Shown here: positions 50,589 to 58,236 of the stretch, piece by piece | Layout: the number at the start of each line of letters is the position of its first letter | Position numbering within the stretch: the first letter of the stretch is position 1 | Assembly: GCF_016900095.1 (NCBI RefSeq) | Contig: NZ_JACJJP010000004.1 | Location: forward strand, 1 to 64,000 | Source of the DNA: Gemmiger formicilis | GTDB taxonomy: Bacteria; Bacillota; Clostridia; Oscillospirales; Ruminococcaceae | DNA length: 64,000 bases | Reading direction: 5' to 3' | Translations under genes and position numbers: made by a program | Notes under the pieces: generated by a model | Seen by the model: the letters and a program-made list of their open reading frames with translations, nothing else | What the model was told of the DNA's origin: nothing | Databases searched by the model: none

Positions 50589-52132
50589 GTCTTTCTTTCC
50601 TCCATGGGAACCACATGGGTCCCCCGTTTTCCGTAATGAATTGCAAAACGATGGGTAGGCGTTGCAATTCCGGTTTCAGGGTTCACAGATTCGCCAACAA
50701 GGTGGTCTGCCGTCACAAATTCTTTGTGCGTCCAGTTACCATTTCCGTCCAGCTTCGGCTCCCCGGTACCGCTGTACCTGTCCACCAGCCGCTGCGCATC
50801 TTCCATCGTTCCATACAGGAAGCTGCGGTTGCCGATGTCGCGTCCTTCTTCCCGGATGTGCTTGCGCTGGTGCCCCGCATTCAGCGTCTTCGGCGTTTCC
50901 GCAGAGCGGATCACCTGCAGCGCCTCTTCTCTCTTTTGAGTATACTCCGTTTCGGCCTGCTGCACAAGGCGGGTGGTTTCCCTGGCCTGCGCATACCCGA
51001 ACCCGGACACCTCGGTACGGGCACCGTCCACCTTGTCGCCGGTGGCTTCGATGAAAGCGTTCAGCTCCCGCCGGGCATCCCTCAGCCGCAGGGCTGTAGA
51101 GGTGGTGTCCTGTCCCGCTACTTTCTCGGCCAGGAAGCGCCGCTTATATTTGCGCACCGTGCGTTCCAGGGCACGCCGCATCTGGCGGATCTCGTACCGG
51201 GTGTACTGCTTCCCGCCATACTCCACATTCCTGGCGTTCAGCTCCTCCAGGCGGTCCGCGGTATAATTGGGCACCGAGATCCCAGGGAAGAACGGGTAAA
51301 AGTTGTGCCGGCAGTTCCACCCGCACAACCCCGGCCCCGTTCCGTAGCCGGTGGCTGTCTCGAAGTCCTCATACCATACGCCCTGGTACAGAATCGCTCC
51401 GCCGATGTGGTAGACCTTGCCTTGCCAGAGGGCGTGTTCCGGGCGGGCCCCCTCATGGGCCGTGACCTCCACAAACTCGCAGCCCATCTCCTCGGCGCGG
51501 GCCAGCTGCAGCTTAGCTGCCGTCTGGTTCACGCCAGTGAGTACCGCCCGGCGCACCGCCACTTCCAGGGTGTCGGTGTGGCCGCTGGGATAGGTGACGC
51601 CGGGCATGTGGTCAGCCAGGTCATCCACAGCGCTCTTGATGGCCGTATTGTAGTCGAAGGCCCCGCTGGATACCTGCAGCCACGCCCTGTCCAGTCTGCT
51701 TTCAAAGGCGCCGGTCACGGTGGCGGCCGTGGTGGCCGTCAGGTTCTGCCAGGTGCCCAGGGTCTGCTGATACCCGGCATTGAGCAGGTTGTTCAGCGGC
51801 TCACTGTCCTGCACCGGGGAAGGCGTAAGCCCTGCCGCCCGGTAGATCTCATCATCCGCCGCCAGTGTTTCCAGACCGGCATCCAGGAGCAGCTGCCGGA
51901 TATTGTCACGGCTCCGGTCGCTGTATTTGGCCAGGGTGTCGGTGACATCCTGGCGCACGGCCTGCACCTGTTCCAGGCGCCACGCCTGCCACGCGGCGGT
52001 GGGTGCCAGTGGGTCCAGCTCATCCATGGCCTTGATCCGCCGGGCCACATCCTGCAGAATGTCATCTTCTACATTCTGCCACAGTTCCACCAGTGCATCA
52101 GGCAGGTTTTCCAGATAGTCAGGTGTCAGCAT
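50585..52132 (-). CDS. phage minor head protein (MuF-like) with C-terminal Ntox50-like toxin domain
   Basis: This 515-residue protein has the minor capsid/MuF domain over about residues 1-310, with the hallmark THEGARP-type site (VEVTAHEGARPEHALWQGKV) and CGWNCRHNFYPFFPG. After a charged helical linker, residues 415-515 carry the features of polymorphic toxin type 50: QRKHI, RYSGTGEP, VGESVNPETG and FAIHYGKRGTHVVP. Ntox50 is regarded as an RNase-type toxin. The protein is made from a TGATG overlap with the portal gene. A likely immunity gene follows directly. Confidence 0.85.
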   Translation of the reverse strand: MLTPDYLENLPDALVELWQNVEDDILQDVARRIKAMDELDPLAPTAAWQAWRLEQVQAVRQDVTDTLAKYSDRSRDNIRQLLLDAGLETLAADDEIYRAAGLTPSPVQDSEPLNNLLNAGYQQTLGTWQNLTATTAATVTGAFESRLDRAWLQVSSGAFDYNTAIKSAVDDLADHMPGVTYPSGHTDTLEVAVRRAVLTGVNQTAAKLQLARAEEMGCEFVEVTAHEGARPEHALWQGKVYHIGGAILYQGVWYEDFETATGYGTGPGLCGWNCRHNFYPFFPGISVPNYTADRLEELNARNVEYGGKQYTRYEIRQMRRALERTVRKYKRRFLAEKVAGQDTTSTALRLRDARRELNAFIEATGDKVDGARTEVSGFGYAQARETTRLVQQAETEYTQKREEALQVIRSAETPKTLNAGHQRKHIREEGRDIGNRSFLYGTMEDAQRLVDRYSGTGEPKLDGNGNWTHKEFVTADHLVGESVNPETGIATPTHRFAIHYGKRGTHVVPMEERKT

Positions 52133-53511
52133 CAGCGGCTACCGAAGGTCAGCACGTCAGGGTTGGAAGGTGGCATCATCTGCCGTGCCTTCTCTTCATC
52201 CACGCCGAAGTACCACGCAAGCAGCTGCTCCGGTCGCAGGTAGTTGGCCTGTGCCAAGGACAGCCGCCGCTGAAACTCCACACCGGTATCCTCGAAGATG
52301 CTGTCCCCGAAGCTGACCGCCGGTTCAAAGTTCCCCGCCGGGGCCAGACCGTACAGACTGGCATAGATGTCGAACCAGTACAGAACATCCAGCAAGCCGG
52401 TGGTCAGCCCCCGGTCCTGGATGGCCTTGATGGTGTTGTAGGTGGTGCGGTCCTCGCTGATCACCTGGGTGGCGGTCACGCGGCCAGTCTTGGGGTCGAT
52501 GGCAAATGTTCCCGCACTGAATCCCACCTGCATTTCCAGAAGGCGCAGCAGCGTTTCAATGCCATTGCGATACTGCTCAAACCGCAGGTCCGGGGTGTAA
52601 TCGTCCCAAGGATGCGTGTCCGGCATGTCCATCGTCATAAACAGGTCGCTGGCCAGTTCCTTGAACGGGATGGCCGGTTTCCCGTTGACCGGGTCTTTCA
52701 TGGCCGCCACCCTGTCGATGATCATACGACGACGGCCGGTTTCCCGCTCCCATACAAAGTCACCATAGGCAGCATCCAGCTGCCGGATGGTGTCTGTGGC
52801 GTTGGCGTACAGGCTCACCGGGTAGGCACTGCCGTCCACCGTGTTCAGCATGGGCATCCGCAGCAGGCCGAAGTGAGGGCGATCCACGTTATGGATGGTC
52901 AGATCTGCTTCCAAGCCTGCCCAACGCTCCACCTTATCCAGGGCGATCTCCTCCCCCAGAAGCCCAACGGACTGACGGCGGAAGGCCCGGTTGGTGATGT
53001 GCAGACCTTCGGCGGTCATATCGAAGTGTTCCACCCTCACCGCCCCGGTGCCGTCACCGAGATGGTCGAAGTCAGTGAAGTATCCGGCATCCAGACGCCG
53101 GTTGGGTCCCCACCGTTCGGGAAAGATGCGGGACCGGGGAATCACCTCTGCGTACAGGCTGCCGCCCACCGCATATGGCTTTACGGCTGCCATACCGCCA
53201 ACACCCGCCAGCTGTACCGCCTCATACAGACAGGGCAGCAGGTTTTGCTGTGCCTGTGCCTGGATCCAGTCGGCCCTGGCCCCGGCCCCGGCGCTCAGAG
53301 TCAGTTCGCTGGTGGCCAGGGTAGCCATGTAGGCGGTGACAGTCTGGGCCAGCTTCAGACTGTGGGGAGGCTGGTCGGTGAGATAGAACAGCTTGTCCCA
53401 TTCCTGCACAGCCTGCTCCATAAGCGAGGACATATCACAGCCCAGAGCGCGGGCGTCCCGCAGATTCAGCAGTTTCATGGCCATTCCTCTCAATGTCTTA
53501 AAGATGTTCAT
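52132..53511 (-). CDS. phage portal protein
   Basis: This 459-residue protein forms the dodecameric DNA gate at one capsid vertex. The SPP1/minor-capsid-1 type portal layout is seen in PHSLKLAQTVTAYMATLA, AEVIPRSRIFPERWG and the long C-terminal helix LTTGLLDVLYWFDIYASLYG. GAGGTG precedes the ATG. It sits between terminase and MuF, and its start touches the terminase stop. Confidence 0.88.
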   Translation of the reverse strand: MNIFKTLRGMAMKLLNLRDARALGCDMSSLMEQAVQEWDKLFYLTDQPPHSLKLAQTVTAYMATLATSELTLSAGAGARADWIQAQAQQNLLPCLYEAVQLAGVGGMAAVKPYAVGGSLYAEVIPRSRIFPERWGPNRRLDAGYFTDFDHLGDGTGAVRVEHFDMTAEGLHITNRAFRRQSVGLLGEEIALDKVERWAGLEADLTIHNVDRPHFGLLRMPMLNTVDGSAYPVSLYANATDTIRQLDAAYGDFVWERETGRRRMIIDRVAAMKDPVNGKPAIPFKELASDLFMTMDMPDTHPWDDYTPDLRFEQYRNGIETLLRLLEMQVGFSAGTFAIDPKTGRVTATQVISEDRTTYNTIKAIQDRGLTTGLLDVLYWFDIYASLYGLAPAGNFEPAVSFGDSIFEDTGVEFQRRLSLAQANYLRPEQLLAWYFGVDEEKARQMMPPSNPDVLTFGSR

Positions 53512-54752
53512 TACGCACCTCGGCGTTTCCAGATCAGCTCGGTGGCATAGCGCACCGCATCGATATGGTGGTTGTTCAGATCCGGGTATCCGGGCAGTAC
53601 ATCGCCGGTGCGGGGATCCCGCTCATACTCATACTCCGAAAATTCCCGGGCTGTGTCGGGGCACCGGTTCTGGTCAATGACGATGCCCGCCAGACCCTGC
53701 AGCCACTTCATGCTGGCCGTCACGCTGCCAGGACCCTTCTGGGCGGCACGGCAGGAAAGGCCAAACGCCCGGTAGTCCCCAACGCTCTTGGGTTCAGCAG
53801 AATCGGCGGTGATGAAGTCTGCCCCGGTCAGCCCCCGCTGCAAAAGCAGGTCGGCGGTGTCCCGGTTGGAGGTGCGCAGCCGGGTCAGCTCATCCAGAAT
53901 ATAGAGAACGCCCCGGGCGGCATCGTAGTGTACCGCGTTGTAGGCCCAGGGGTCCGGATACCAGCCCCAGTCCACACCATACAGCGGGCGGTCAAAGCTG
54001 CGGAGCTGTTCCTCCGGGATGGATTCCAGCCGCAGGTTCTCGAATACGGCGGTACCGCTGCCCACAACTTCCCCGCCGTACTCGTGGCGGTAGGCGGTGG
54101 GGTTCGTTTCCTTCAGGTGTTCGGCATCCGCCAAAAATCGCGGCCCCAGCCAGGCGGCCGGGGTCGTTTGGTAGGTGGAGTGATGCACCAGCTTGCCCGG
54201 GCGGTTGTCCAGGGCGTAGCGATTGACCCAGCTGCGGGCCGAAGCGGGCGGGTTGAAACTCTTGAAAGTCAGGGAGTATTCGCCGCCGCGCAGACAGCTC
54301 TGCTCCACGTTGCGCACCTGTTCGGCGCCATCGAACTGATCCAGCTCCTCGAACCAGAGCAACCCCACATACCCGCGGGGCACTTTCAAAGATTTGAGCT
54401 TGCCGGGGTCATCCAGGCCAAAGAAGAGGATCTTCTGCCCGGTAGGCCGGTAGACACATTCCATCGGGCTGACGGTGCACCGGAAGTGCCCGCCCAGGCC
54501 CAGGGCGTTGATGGCCCAGCAGATCTGGGCGTAGACGCTGGTGCGCAGGGTCTTGTCCACCCGGCGCAGCACCACCGCATTGCAGTCTGGACGGCGCAGC
54601 AGCTGCAGCACCAGCTCCACGCTGATGTAGCTGGACTTGGCAGAACCTCGGCCGCCCTTGGCCAGCAGCTCATCCACCTTCCCCGCCTTGATCTGCCGGT
54701 GGACATCAAAGAAGGCGGGCGAGATCAGCTCCGACAATTTACAGGTCGTCAA
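53511..54752 (-). CDS. phage terminase large subunit (PBSX/XtmB type)
   Basis: This 413-residue motor packages DNA. Walker A is KGGRGSAKS near residue 34, Walker B VGLLWFEELDQF near 130, and the nuclease Asp residues lie in VDWGWYPDPWA, TADSAEP and NNHHIDAVRYA. I start it at a TTG nine bases after GGGGAGG, which overlaps the small-subunit gene by 14 bases; an earlier in-frame Met lies deeper in that gene. Confidence 0.92.
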   Translation of the reverse strand: MTTCKLSELISPAFFDVHRQIKAGKVDELLAKGGRGSAKSSYISVELVLQLLRRPDCNAVVLRRVDKTLRTSVYAQICWAINALGLGGHFRCTVSPMECVYRPTGQKILFFGLDDPGKLKSLKVPRGYVGLLWFEELDQFDGAEQVRNVEQSCLRGGEYSLTFKSFNPPASARSWVNRYALDNRPGKLVHHSTYQTTPAAWLGPRFLADAEHLKETNPTAYRHEYGGEVVGSGTAVFENLRLESIPEEQLRSFDRPLYGVDWGWYPDPWAYNAVHYDAARGVLYILDELTRLRTSNRDTADLLLQRGLTGADFITADSAEPKSVGDYRAFGLSCRAAQKGPGSVTASMKWLQGLAGIVIDQNRCPDTAREFSEYEYERDPRTGDVLPGYPDLNNHHIDAVRYATELIWKRRGA

Positions 54753-55164
54753 CGATCCGCACCTCCCCGTCGGTATCTGCGGGGGCCTTTTCATTCCACC
54801 CAAAGTTGCACTTCAGACTGAACTGGGCGCCGGTCGTCCCGTTGCGGTCGAACAGCCGTTCTTCGGCGTAGGCTTCGCACCGGGCCTTCGCGCGTGTTAT
54901 CGTGTCCACAAATTTGGGCTTTGCCTGGTAATTGAGCAATGCCTGACGCCCAGTAAAACCCAGCGCCAGGGCCAAGCCCGTGACGGTGGGCGGGTGCGCC
55001 CCCACAATGACCGGTTCCCCGTACTTGTCGGTGACGGCCTTCCCCTCATCATCCAGAAGGGGCGTTCCCTCGCAGGCGGTGAAGTAGGCGTCAATCTTCG
55101 CCTGCATCTCTTCCACCGTCTTGTACTTCGGCGGACGTCCCGCTCTGCTCTTGCCCGACGCCAT
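54739..55164 (-). CDS. phage terminase small subunit
   Basis: This 141-residue protein binds the packaging site and recruits the large subunit. The start (SGKSRAGRPPKYKTVEEMQA) and the helix-turn-helix TVTGLALALGFTGRQALLNY are typical of P27/Xtm-type small subunits. AAAGGTGG precedes the ATG. It is just downstream of a phage tRNA gene. Confidence 0.88.
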   Translation of the reverse strand: MASGKSRAGRPPKYKTVEEMQAKIDAYFTACEGTPLLDDEGKAVTDKYGEPVIVGAHPPTVTGLALALGFTGRQALLNYQAKPKFVDTITRAKARCEAYAEERLFDRNGTTGAQFSLKCNFGWNEKAPADTDGEVRIVDDL

Positions 55165-55195
55165 AGTTCACCACCTTTCACGAGTATAAGTCTAT

Positions 55196-55282
55196 TGGCG
55201 GAGCAGACAGGATTTGAACCTGCACAGCCTCTCGGCTCTGACGGGTTAGCAACCCGTTCCCTTACCGTTTGGGTACTGCTCC
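55196..55282 (-). tRNA. tRNA-Ser(GCT), phage-encoded
   Basis: The minus strand folds into acceptor GGAGCAG/CTGCTCC, D arm CCC/GGG, anticodon stem ACGGG/CCCGT with loop TTGCTAA (anticodon GCT), a long class II variable arm (AGCC/GGCT) and T arm GCAGG/CCTGT with loop TTCAAAT. Discriminator G and CCA are encoded. It reads AGC and AGU codons. It lies within the late operon, before the terminase. Confidence 0.92.
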
Positions 55283-55346
55283 AAATTTGTGAAGGTGTAA
55301 ACCTCCGAATGGGCCAGGCCTTTCTTTCCGTGCAAAATCAGGGCAT

Positions 55347-55375
55347 AAAAAATCCCCCGACCAAAATGGTTGGGG
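55347..55375 (-). terminator. terminator between late regulator and tRNA-Ser
   Basis: The minus strand has CCCCCAACC pairing with GGTCGGGGG (one wobble) around ATTTT, followed by ATTTTTT. Confidence 0.8.
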
Positions 55376-55379
55376 GTAC

Positions 55380-55525
55380 CGGCATTCCAACCGGTGGTGG
55401 GTACCTTATGTCGCAGCGATGCGGAGCGGCTTGGCCGCATTCCCGCACAGGTCCCGTGCTGCAGGAGAGTGTTTATGGTCCAGACGCAAATAGCGTGGCC
55501 CCTTTCCATGCACCTTTCGACGATA
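55380..55525 (-). ncRNA. possible structured RNA ahead of the terminator
   Basis: After the late-regulator stop the minus strand runs about 145 bases without a convincing gene and ends in a strong terminator. It contains several local hairpins: GCAC/GTGC (55453-55467), GCGGC/GCCGC inside TGCGG/CCGCA, and ACCGG/CCGGT flanked by GGTACC repeats. This could be a phage small RNA or just the structured trailer of the regulator mRNA. No Rfam family is claimed. Confidence 0.35.
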
Positions 55526-55969
55526 TCATAATACACCATACAAAGGTGAACTGAGGGGAACAATTTCCAGATTGGCAAGAGCTTTCTTGTGCTGACTTTT
55601 TACCCACCGATCTGAGATGTACATCCGGTTGGCTGTCTTCCATACCGGGAGACCGTCTATATAGAGATACTGGAGCACTTCCCTCTGCATTGGATCCTTC
55701 AGGCGGTTGATAGCTGCCTCGATTTCCTGGCGGATTCTCTGTGACTTTTCCAGCTGAGCCACCAGCTCTGCTTGGTACGCTTCCAGGATCTCGGTGCCTT
55801 TTTCCTGTTTGCTGCCGTTCCGGCTTCCGCCACCGGCGACGGGTTGCAGAGCCTGCGTGGTTGACTCTGTGCGGCTGCGCACAGCACGGATCCTGTCCCG
55901 CAGACGGTCTTCGACGCGCAGGGCTTGGCGATACCGACGAAGCCAGCGTCGCTTTTCGATGTCAGTCAT
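55526..55969 (-). CDS. phage late transcriptional regulator (ArpU/sigma region 4-like)
   Basis: This 147-residue protein is helical at the N-terminus (RRYRQALRVEDRLRDRIRAV) and has a sigma-70 region 4-like helix-turn-helix at the C-terminus (REVLQYLYIDGLPVWKTANR, then SDRWVKSQHKKALANL). Such DUF1492/ArpU/RinA-type proteins switch on phage late genes, and it lies just before the packaging genes. Its ATG overlaps the stop of the small Cys-rich gene upstream. Confidence 0.78.
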   Translation of the reverse strand: MTDIEKRRWLRRYRQALRVEDRLRDRIRAVRSRTESTTQALQPVAGGGSRNGSKQEKGTEILEAYQAELVAQLEKSQRIRQEIEAAINRLKDPMQREVLQYLYIDGLPVWKTANRMYISDRWVKSQHKKALANLEIVPLSSPLYGVL

Positions 55970-56133
55970 CGCATCGCCCCTTTACAAAACTGCCTCCACC
56001 TTATCCTGAACCAGAAGGAAAACGGTTTGCACTCGCCCGGCTTTTTGTTGCAAAGGTCATCCCTCTTGCATACCCTGCAGGGACAGTCACCGAAACGCCT
56101 GTCGGCCTGGCTCTTTCTTTTTTGATCAGACAA
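55966..56133 (-). CDS. 55-residue Cys-rich phage protein
   Basis: Direct translation from a TTG gives 55 residues with six Cys in CPCRVCKRDDLCNKKPGEC and QFCKG, together with many Lys and Arg. GGGGGAGGGG lies just before the start, and the stop overlaps the ATG of the late regulator (ATGA). Paired Cys suggest a small zinc-binding protein. I do not recognise the family. Confidence 0.6.
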   Translation of the reverse strand: MSDQKRKSQADRRFGDCPCRVCKRDDLCNKKPGECKPFSFWFRIRWRQFCKGAMR

Positions 56134-56150
56134 TATGCACCCCTCCCCCT

Positions 56151-56381
56151 TCAGTTTTTCAGTACATCAGACGTTTTCCCCTGGATCACTGCCACAATAC
56201 GGCTTACACGGCGAAGAACCGCGCATCCATTCTCCCTGCAGCCGCGCTCGAATCGGCACCCCAAGCATGCCCCGGGAAGACCTTCAGCCTTCACTCGATG
56301 CAGCTGCTGAGTATAGCTCGGAACCGTTTCTTGAGTTCGTGCCCCGGGGCGGAACCTGGAGTTTTTCCATGCCATTTTCAC
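56151..56381 (-). CDS. small Cys-motif phage protein, paralogue A
   Basis: This protein of about 76 residues ends in a conserved block ACLGCRFERGCRENGCAVLR followed by VSRIVAVIQGK. The same block recurs in a second gene about 1.2 kb upstream (ACTGCGFENSCAIRGCAVLR, then VSRVVAVVGK), so the two are paralogues. Four Cys in CxxCxxxxxCxxxxC spacing suggest zinc binding. I place the start at a GTG nine bases after GAGGAGG; an ATG two codons later is possible. Confidence 0.6.
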   Translation of the reverse strand: MKMAWKNSRFRPGARTQETVPSYTQQLHRVKAEGLPGACLGCRFERGCRENGCAVLRRVSRIVAVIQGKTSDVLKN

Positions 56382-56382
56382 A

Positions 56383-56619
56383 TTATTCATCCTCCTCATC
56401 CAAATAGATCTGGCCTTCCAGTTCCTGGTAGGCGTTATACAGGTTTACGATGGCCCCGAACATAGCGTCCAGAAAGCCATCCGGGGAATTGGGCGAATCC
56501 GTCATGGCGGTATGAACCGCATCCACACAATCAATGGCGCATTTCAGCTGATACATCGGTTCATCCAGGTCAAAAGCAGTGACAGCTTCATTCAGTTTAT
56601 GGCTCGCGTTTTTCTGCAT
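56383..56619 (-). CDS. small acidic phage protein, function unknown
   Basis: This protein of 78 residues is helical and acidic (SHKLNEAVTAFDLDEPMYQL, then FGAIVNLYNAYQELEGQIYL) and ends in DEEDE. GAGGG lies eight bases before the chosen ATG. A longer reading from an ATG 28 codons upstream begins close behind another small frame. No family is recognised. Confidence 0.55.
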   Translation of the reverse strand: MQKNASHKLNEAVTAFDLDEPMYQLKCAIDCVDAVHTAMTDSPNSPDGFLDAMFGAIVNLYNAYQELEGQIYLDEEDE

Positions 56620-56709
56620 GATTTTTCCCTCATAAAGCGAATTGTTTTGATAGCGGTTCGTCGAAAGGCTGTTATAAGGGGACACGCTCTTACTACTTTC
56701 CATCCGTTC

Positions 56710-56802
56710 CTATTTTCCCATCACCTCCATAATCTGTTCCAGCACTGCAACGAGCTCCTTGTGATTGCCCATCTCCGGCACTGCCAGCAGCGCTTTCTTC
56801 AT
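56710..56802 (-). CDS. possible 30-residue phage peptide
   Basis: A short frame reads MKKALLAVPEMGNHKELVAV and continues for ten residues as a helix. It stops seven bases before the alternative start of the next gene. The ribosome site is poor, so this is only a candidate. Confidence 0.3.
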   Translation of the reverse strand: MKKALLAVPEMGNHKELVAVLEQIMEVMGK

Positions 56803-56814
56803 AGTTCATCGGCA

Positions 56815-57198
56815 TCACTCCTTTGCCTTAAAATGATTGCAGAAATAGAAGGGTGTAATCTCCATGCCGGAGCAAGGGCAAACCAAAAAGCCCTCCTTGT
56901 TGAAAGTTGCCTTTTTTTCGTATTTGCAGTCTTTACACCGCCCAATCGGCGGGGCTGCCCTGTTATTCCAGACTGCTATGGCTTCCTGCTTTTCCTTGTG
57001 ATACCAACTGTTCATGTTGCAACCGGTGCATGTCACGACATACCCATGACACGGGTCGAAGTCCGCGCTAGGATCGCGTTCAACGTAGCTCAGTTTTGCA
57101 GGGTTTCCACATCCGCACGGCAGCACAATCCCCTGCCGAGTACATTCTTCCTGCGCCTGCCGGTCGCCCAGCAGTGCGCGGCGTTCAAGTTCCATCAT
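56815..57198 (-). CDS. Lar-like zinc-ribbon phage protein
   Basis: This 127-residue protein has the Lar-like restriction-alleviation layout: PCGCGNPAKL, then VTCTGCNMNSWYHKEKQEAI and VWNNRAAPP, with a second Cys group RCKDCKYEKK and VCPCSGME. Lar proteins soften host type I restriction, but most distant members are uncharacterised. AAGAGGG supports the ATG at MMELERRALL. Confidence 0.65.
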   Translation of the reverse strand: MMELERRALLGDRQAQEECTRQGIVLPCGCGNPAKLSYVERDPSADFDPCHGYVVTCTGCNMNSWYHKEKQEAIAVWNNRAAPPIGRCKDCKYEKKATFNKEGFLVCPCSGMEITPFYFCNHFKAKE

Positions 57199-57337
57199 TG
57201 TCTGTACCCTCTTCCCGCCGCCTGATTGTTTCGTCGTATGCAAGCTGAATCAGGCTGTCAGGCAATCCATATGATTGCAATTCCCGAATCAGATGGACAT
57301 CTTCAGGTTCGGTTTTTCTTAAATCAATCTTTACCAT
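57185..57337 (-). CDS. 50-residue phage protein, function unknown
   Basis: Direct translation gives MVKIDLRKTEPEDVHLIREL and a helical rest (GLPDSLIQLAYDETIRRREE). It overlaps the start of the Lar-like gene downstream and the end of the Cys-motif gene upstream, the dense packing usual in this prophage. GGTGGGAAG lies before the ATG. Confidence 0.5.
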   Translation of the reverse strand: MVKIDLRKTEPEDVHLIRELQSYGLPDSLIQLAYDETIRRREEGTDNDGT

Positions 57338-57581
57338 GGCTTCCCACCACTTCCCCATCCTGGGTTCTTCTCCTCTCCTTGCCGACTACTGCCACCACAC
57401 GGCTCACGCTGCGCAGGACTGCGCAGCCCCTGATAGCACAGGAATTTTCAAAGCCGCAGCCGGTGCAGGCGCTCGGGCGTTCCTCAGTGACAAGGCGTTG
57501 CAGCTGGGCCGTCAGGCCGGACGGCAGCGGGTCATACGGTATACAGCAGCTGTTGACTGCGTCAAAGGTCAGGTTTTTCAC
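57324..57581 (-). CDS. small Cys-motif phage protein, paralogue B
   Basis: This 85-residue protein has the block ACTGCGFENSCAIRGCAVLR shared with paralogue A. The N-terminal part (NLTFDAVNSCCIPYDPLPSG) differs. It starts at a GTG overlapping the RusA stop as GTGA, with AAGGTGG seven bases before it. A DNA- or RNA-binding zinc protein is possible. Confidence 0.6.
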   Translation of the reverse strand: MKNLTFDAVNSCCIPYDPLPSGLTAQLQRLVTEERPSACTGCGFENSCAIRGCAVLRSVSRVVAVVGKERRRTQDGEVVGSHGKD

Positions 57582-57979
57582 AGTGCTACCACCTTCACGA
57601 AGATCCCGGGAACATCCGCCCAGAATTTCTCGCTGATTTCGCTGCATACCTGGGCGTCATCGCGCCAGAAGTGCAGACGGGTCATTTCGTCTTTGAGGGC
57701 CTTGTCCAGGTTATCGGTATCCGGCTTGGTCGTTTTCCACTCGCCGTCAGCGTGGCGGTCATCAGACGGGAAACACCACTTGACCAGAAGCCTCACCGGA
57801 CCGCCAAAGGGCTTGTCCGGCGCGTAGGGTGCCAGAGCGGCGTGGAGTTTTGCGCGGGCGTCCTTCAGTTCGGGACTGTCGTGCAGCACCGCGCAGGGCT
57901 TGCCGCCCCGCATGAAGGCGTGCAGATCCTTGTCGTGATGGGTCACCGTGGGTGGGCGCATGGGAAGAAAAAATTGCAT
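57578..57979 (-). CDS. RusA family Holliday junction resolvase
   Basis: This 133-residue nuclease resolves recombination junctions made during phage replication. The metal-binding Asp residues are in TKPDTDNLDKALKDEM near residue 85, and RLHFWRDDAQVCSE follows, both family-typical. AGGAGA precedes the ATG. It has a long structured leader with its own likely promoter. Confidence 0.87.
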   Translation of the reverse strand: MQFFLPMRPPTVTHHDKDLHAFMRGGKPCAVLHDSPELKDARAKLHAALAPYAPDKPFGGPVRLLVKWCFPSDDRHADGEWKTTKPDTDNLDKALKDEMTRLHFWRDDAQVCSEISEKFWADVPGIFVKVVAL

Positions 57980-58023
57980 GGATATTTCTCCTTTCTTTTG
58001 GCCAACGTGTTTGGGAGGGGGTT

Positions 58024-58062
58024 CCCCAATGTATGGGGGCTGTGTACGCCCCATACTTGGGG
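58024..58062. repeat. long hairpin in the RusA leader
   Basis: CCCCAATGTATGGGG and CCCCATACTTGGGG pair with a single bulge around ten bases. It lies 45 bases before the RusA start codon. No T run follows on the minus strand, so it may act as an mRNA or DNA binding element. Confidence 0.5.
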
Positions 58063-58129
58063 ACACCCAAACACAACGCAGTTGTTTTGTATATATATAT
58101 AAGGCTATTTACGCACTGCAATTTTGCAG

Positions 58130-58158
58130 TTTATAGCGGCATTTTTCGCTATTCACAA
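58130..58158 (-). promoter_or_regulatory. promoter ahead of RusA and the small-gene operon
   Basis: The minus strand has TTGTGA, a 17-base spacer and TATAAA. The spacer holds the inverted repeat ATAGCG/CGCTAT (58133-58152), a possible operator. Confidence 0.5.
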
Positions 58159-58236
58159 CATTTTTGCAGTTGCACAAATAGCGGCTATAATTGCAGAATT
58201 ATACATCTCGTACACCAAAATAATACATTCTGTATT

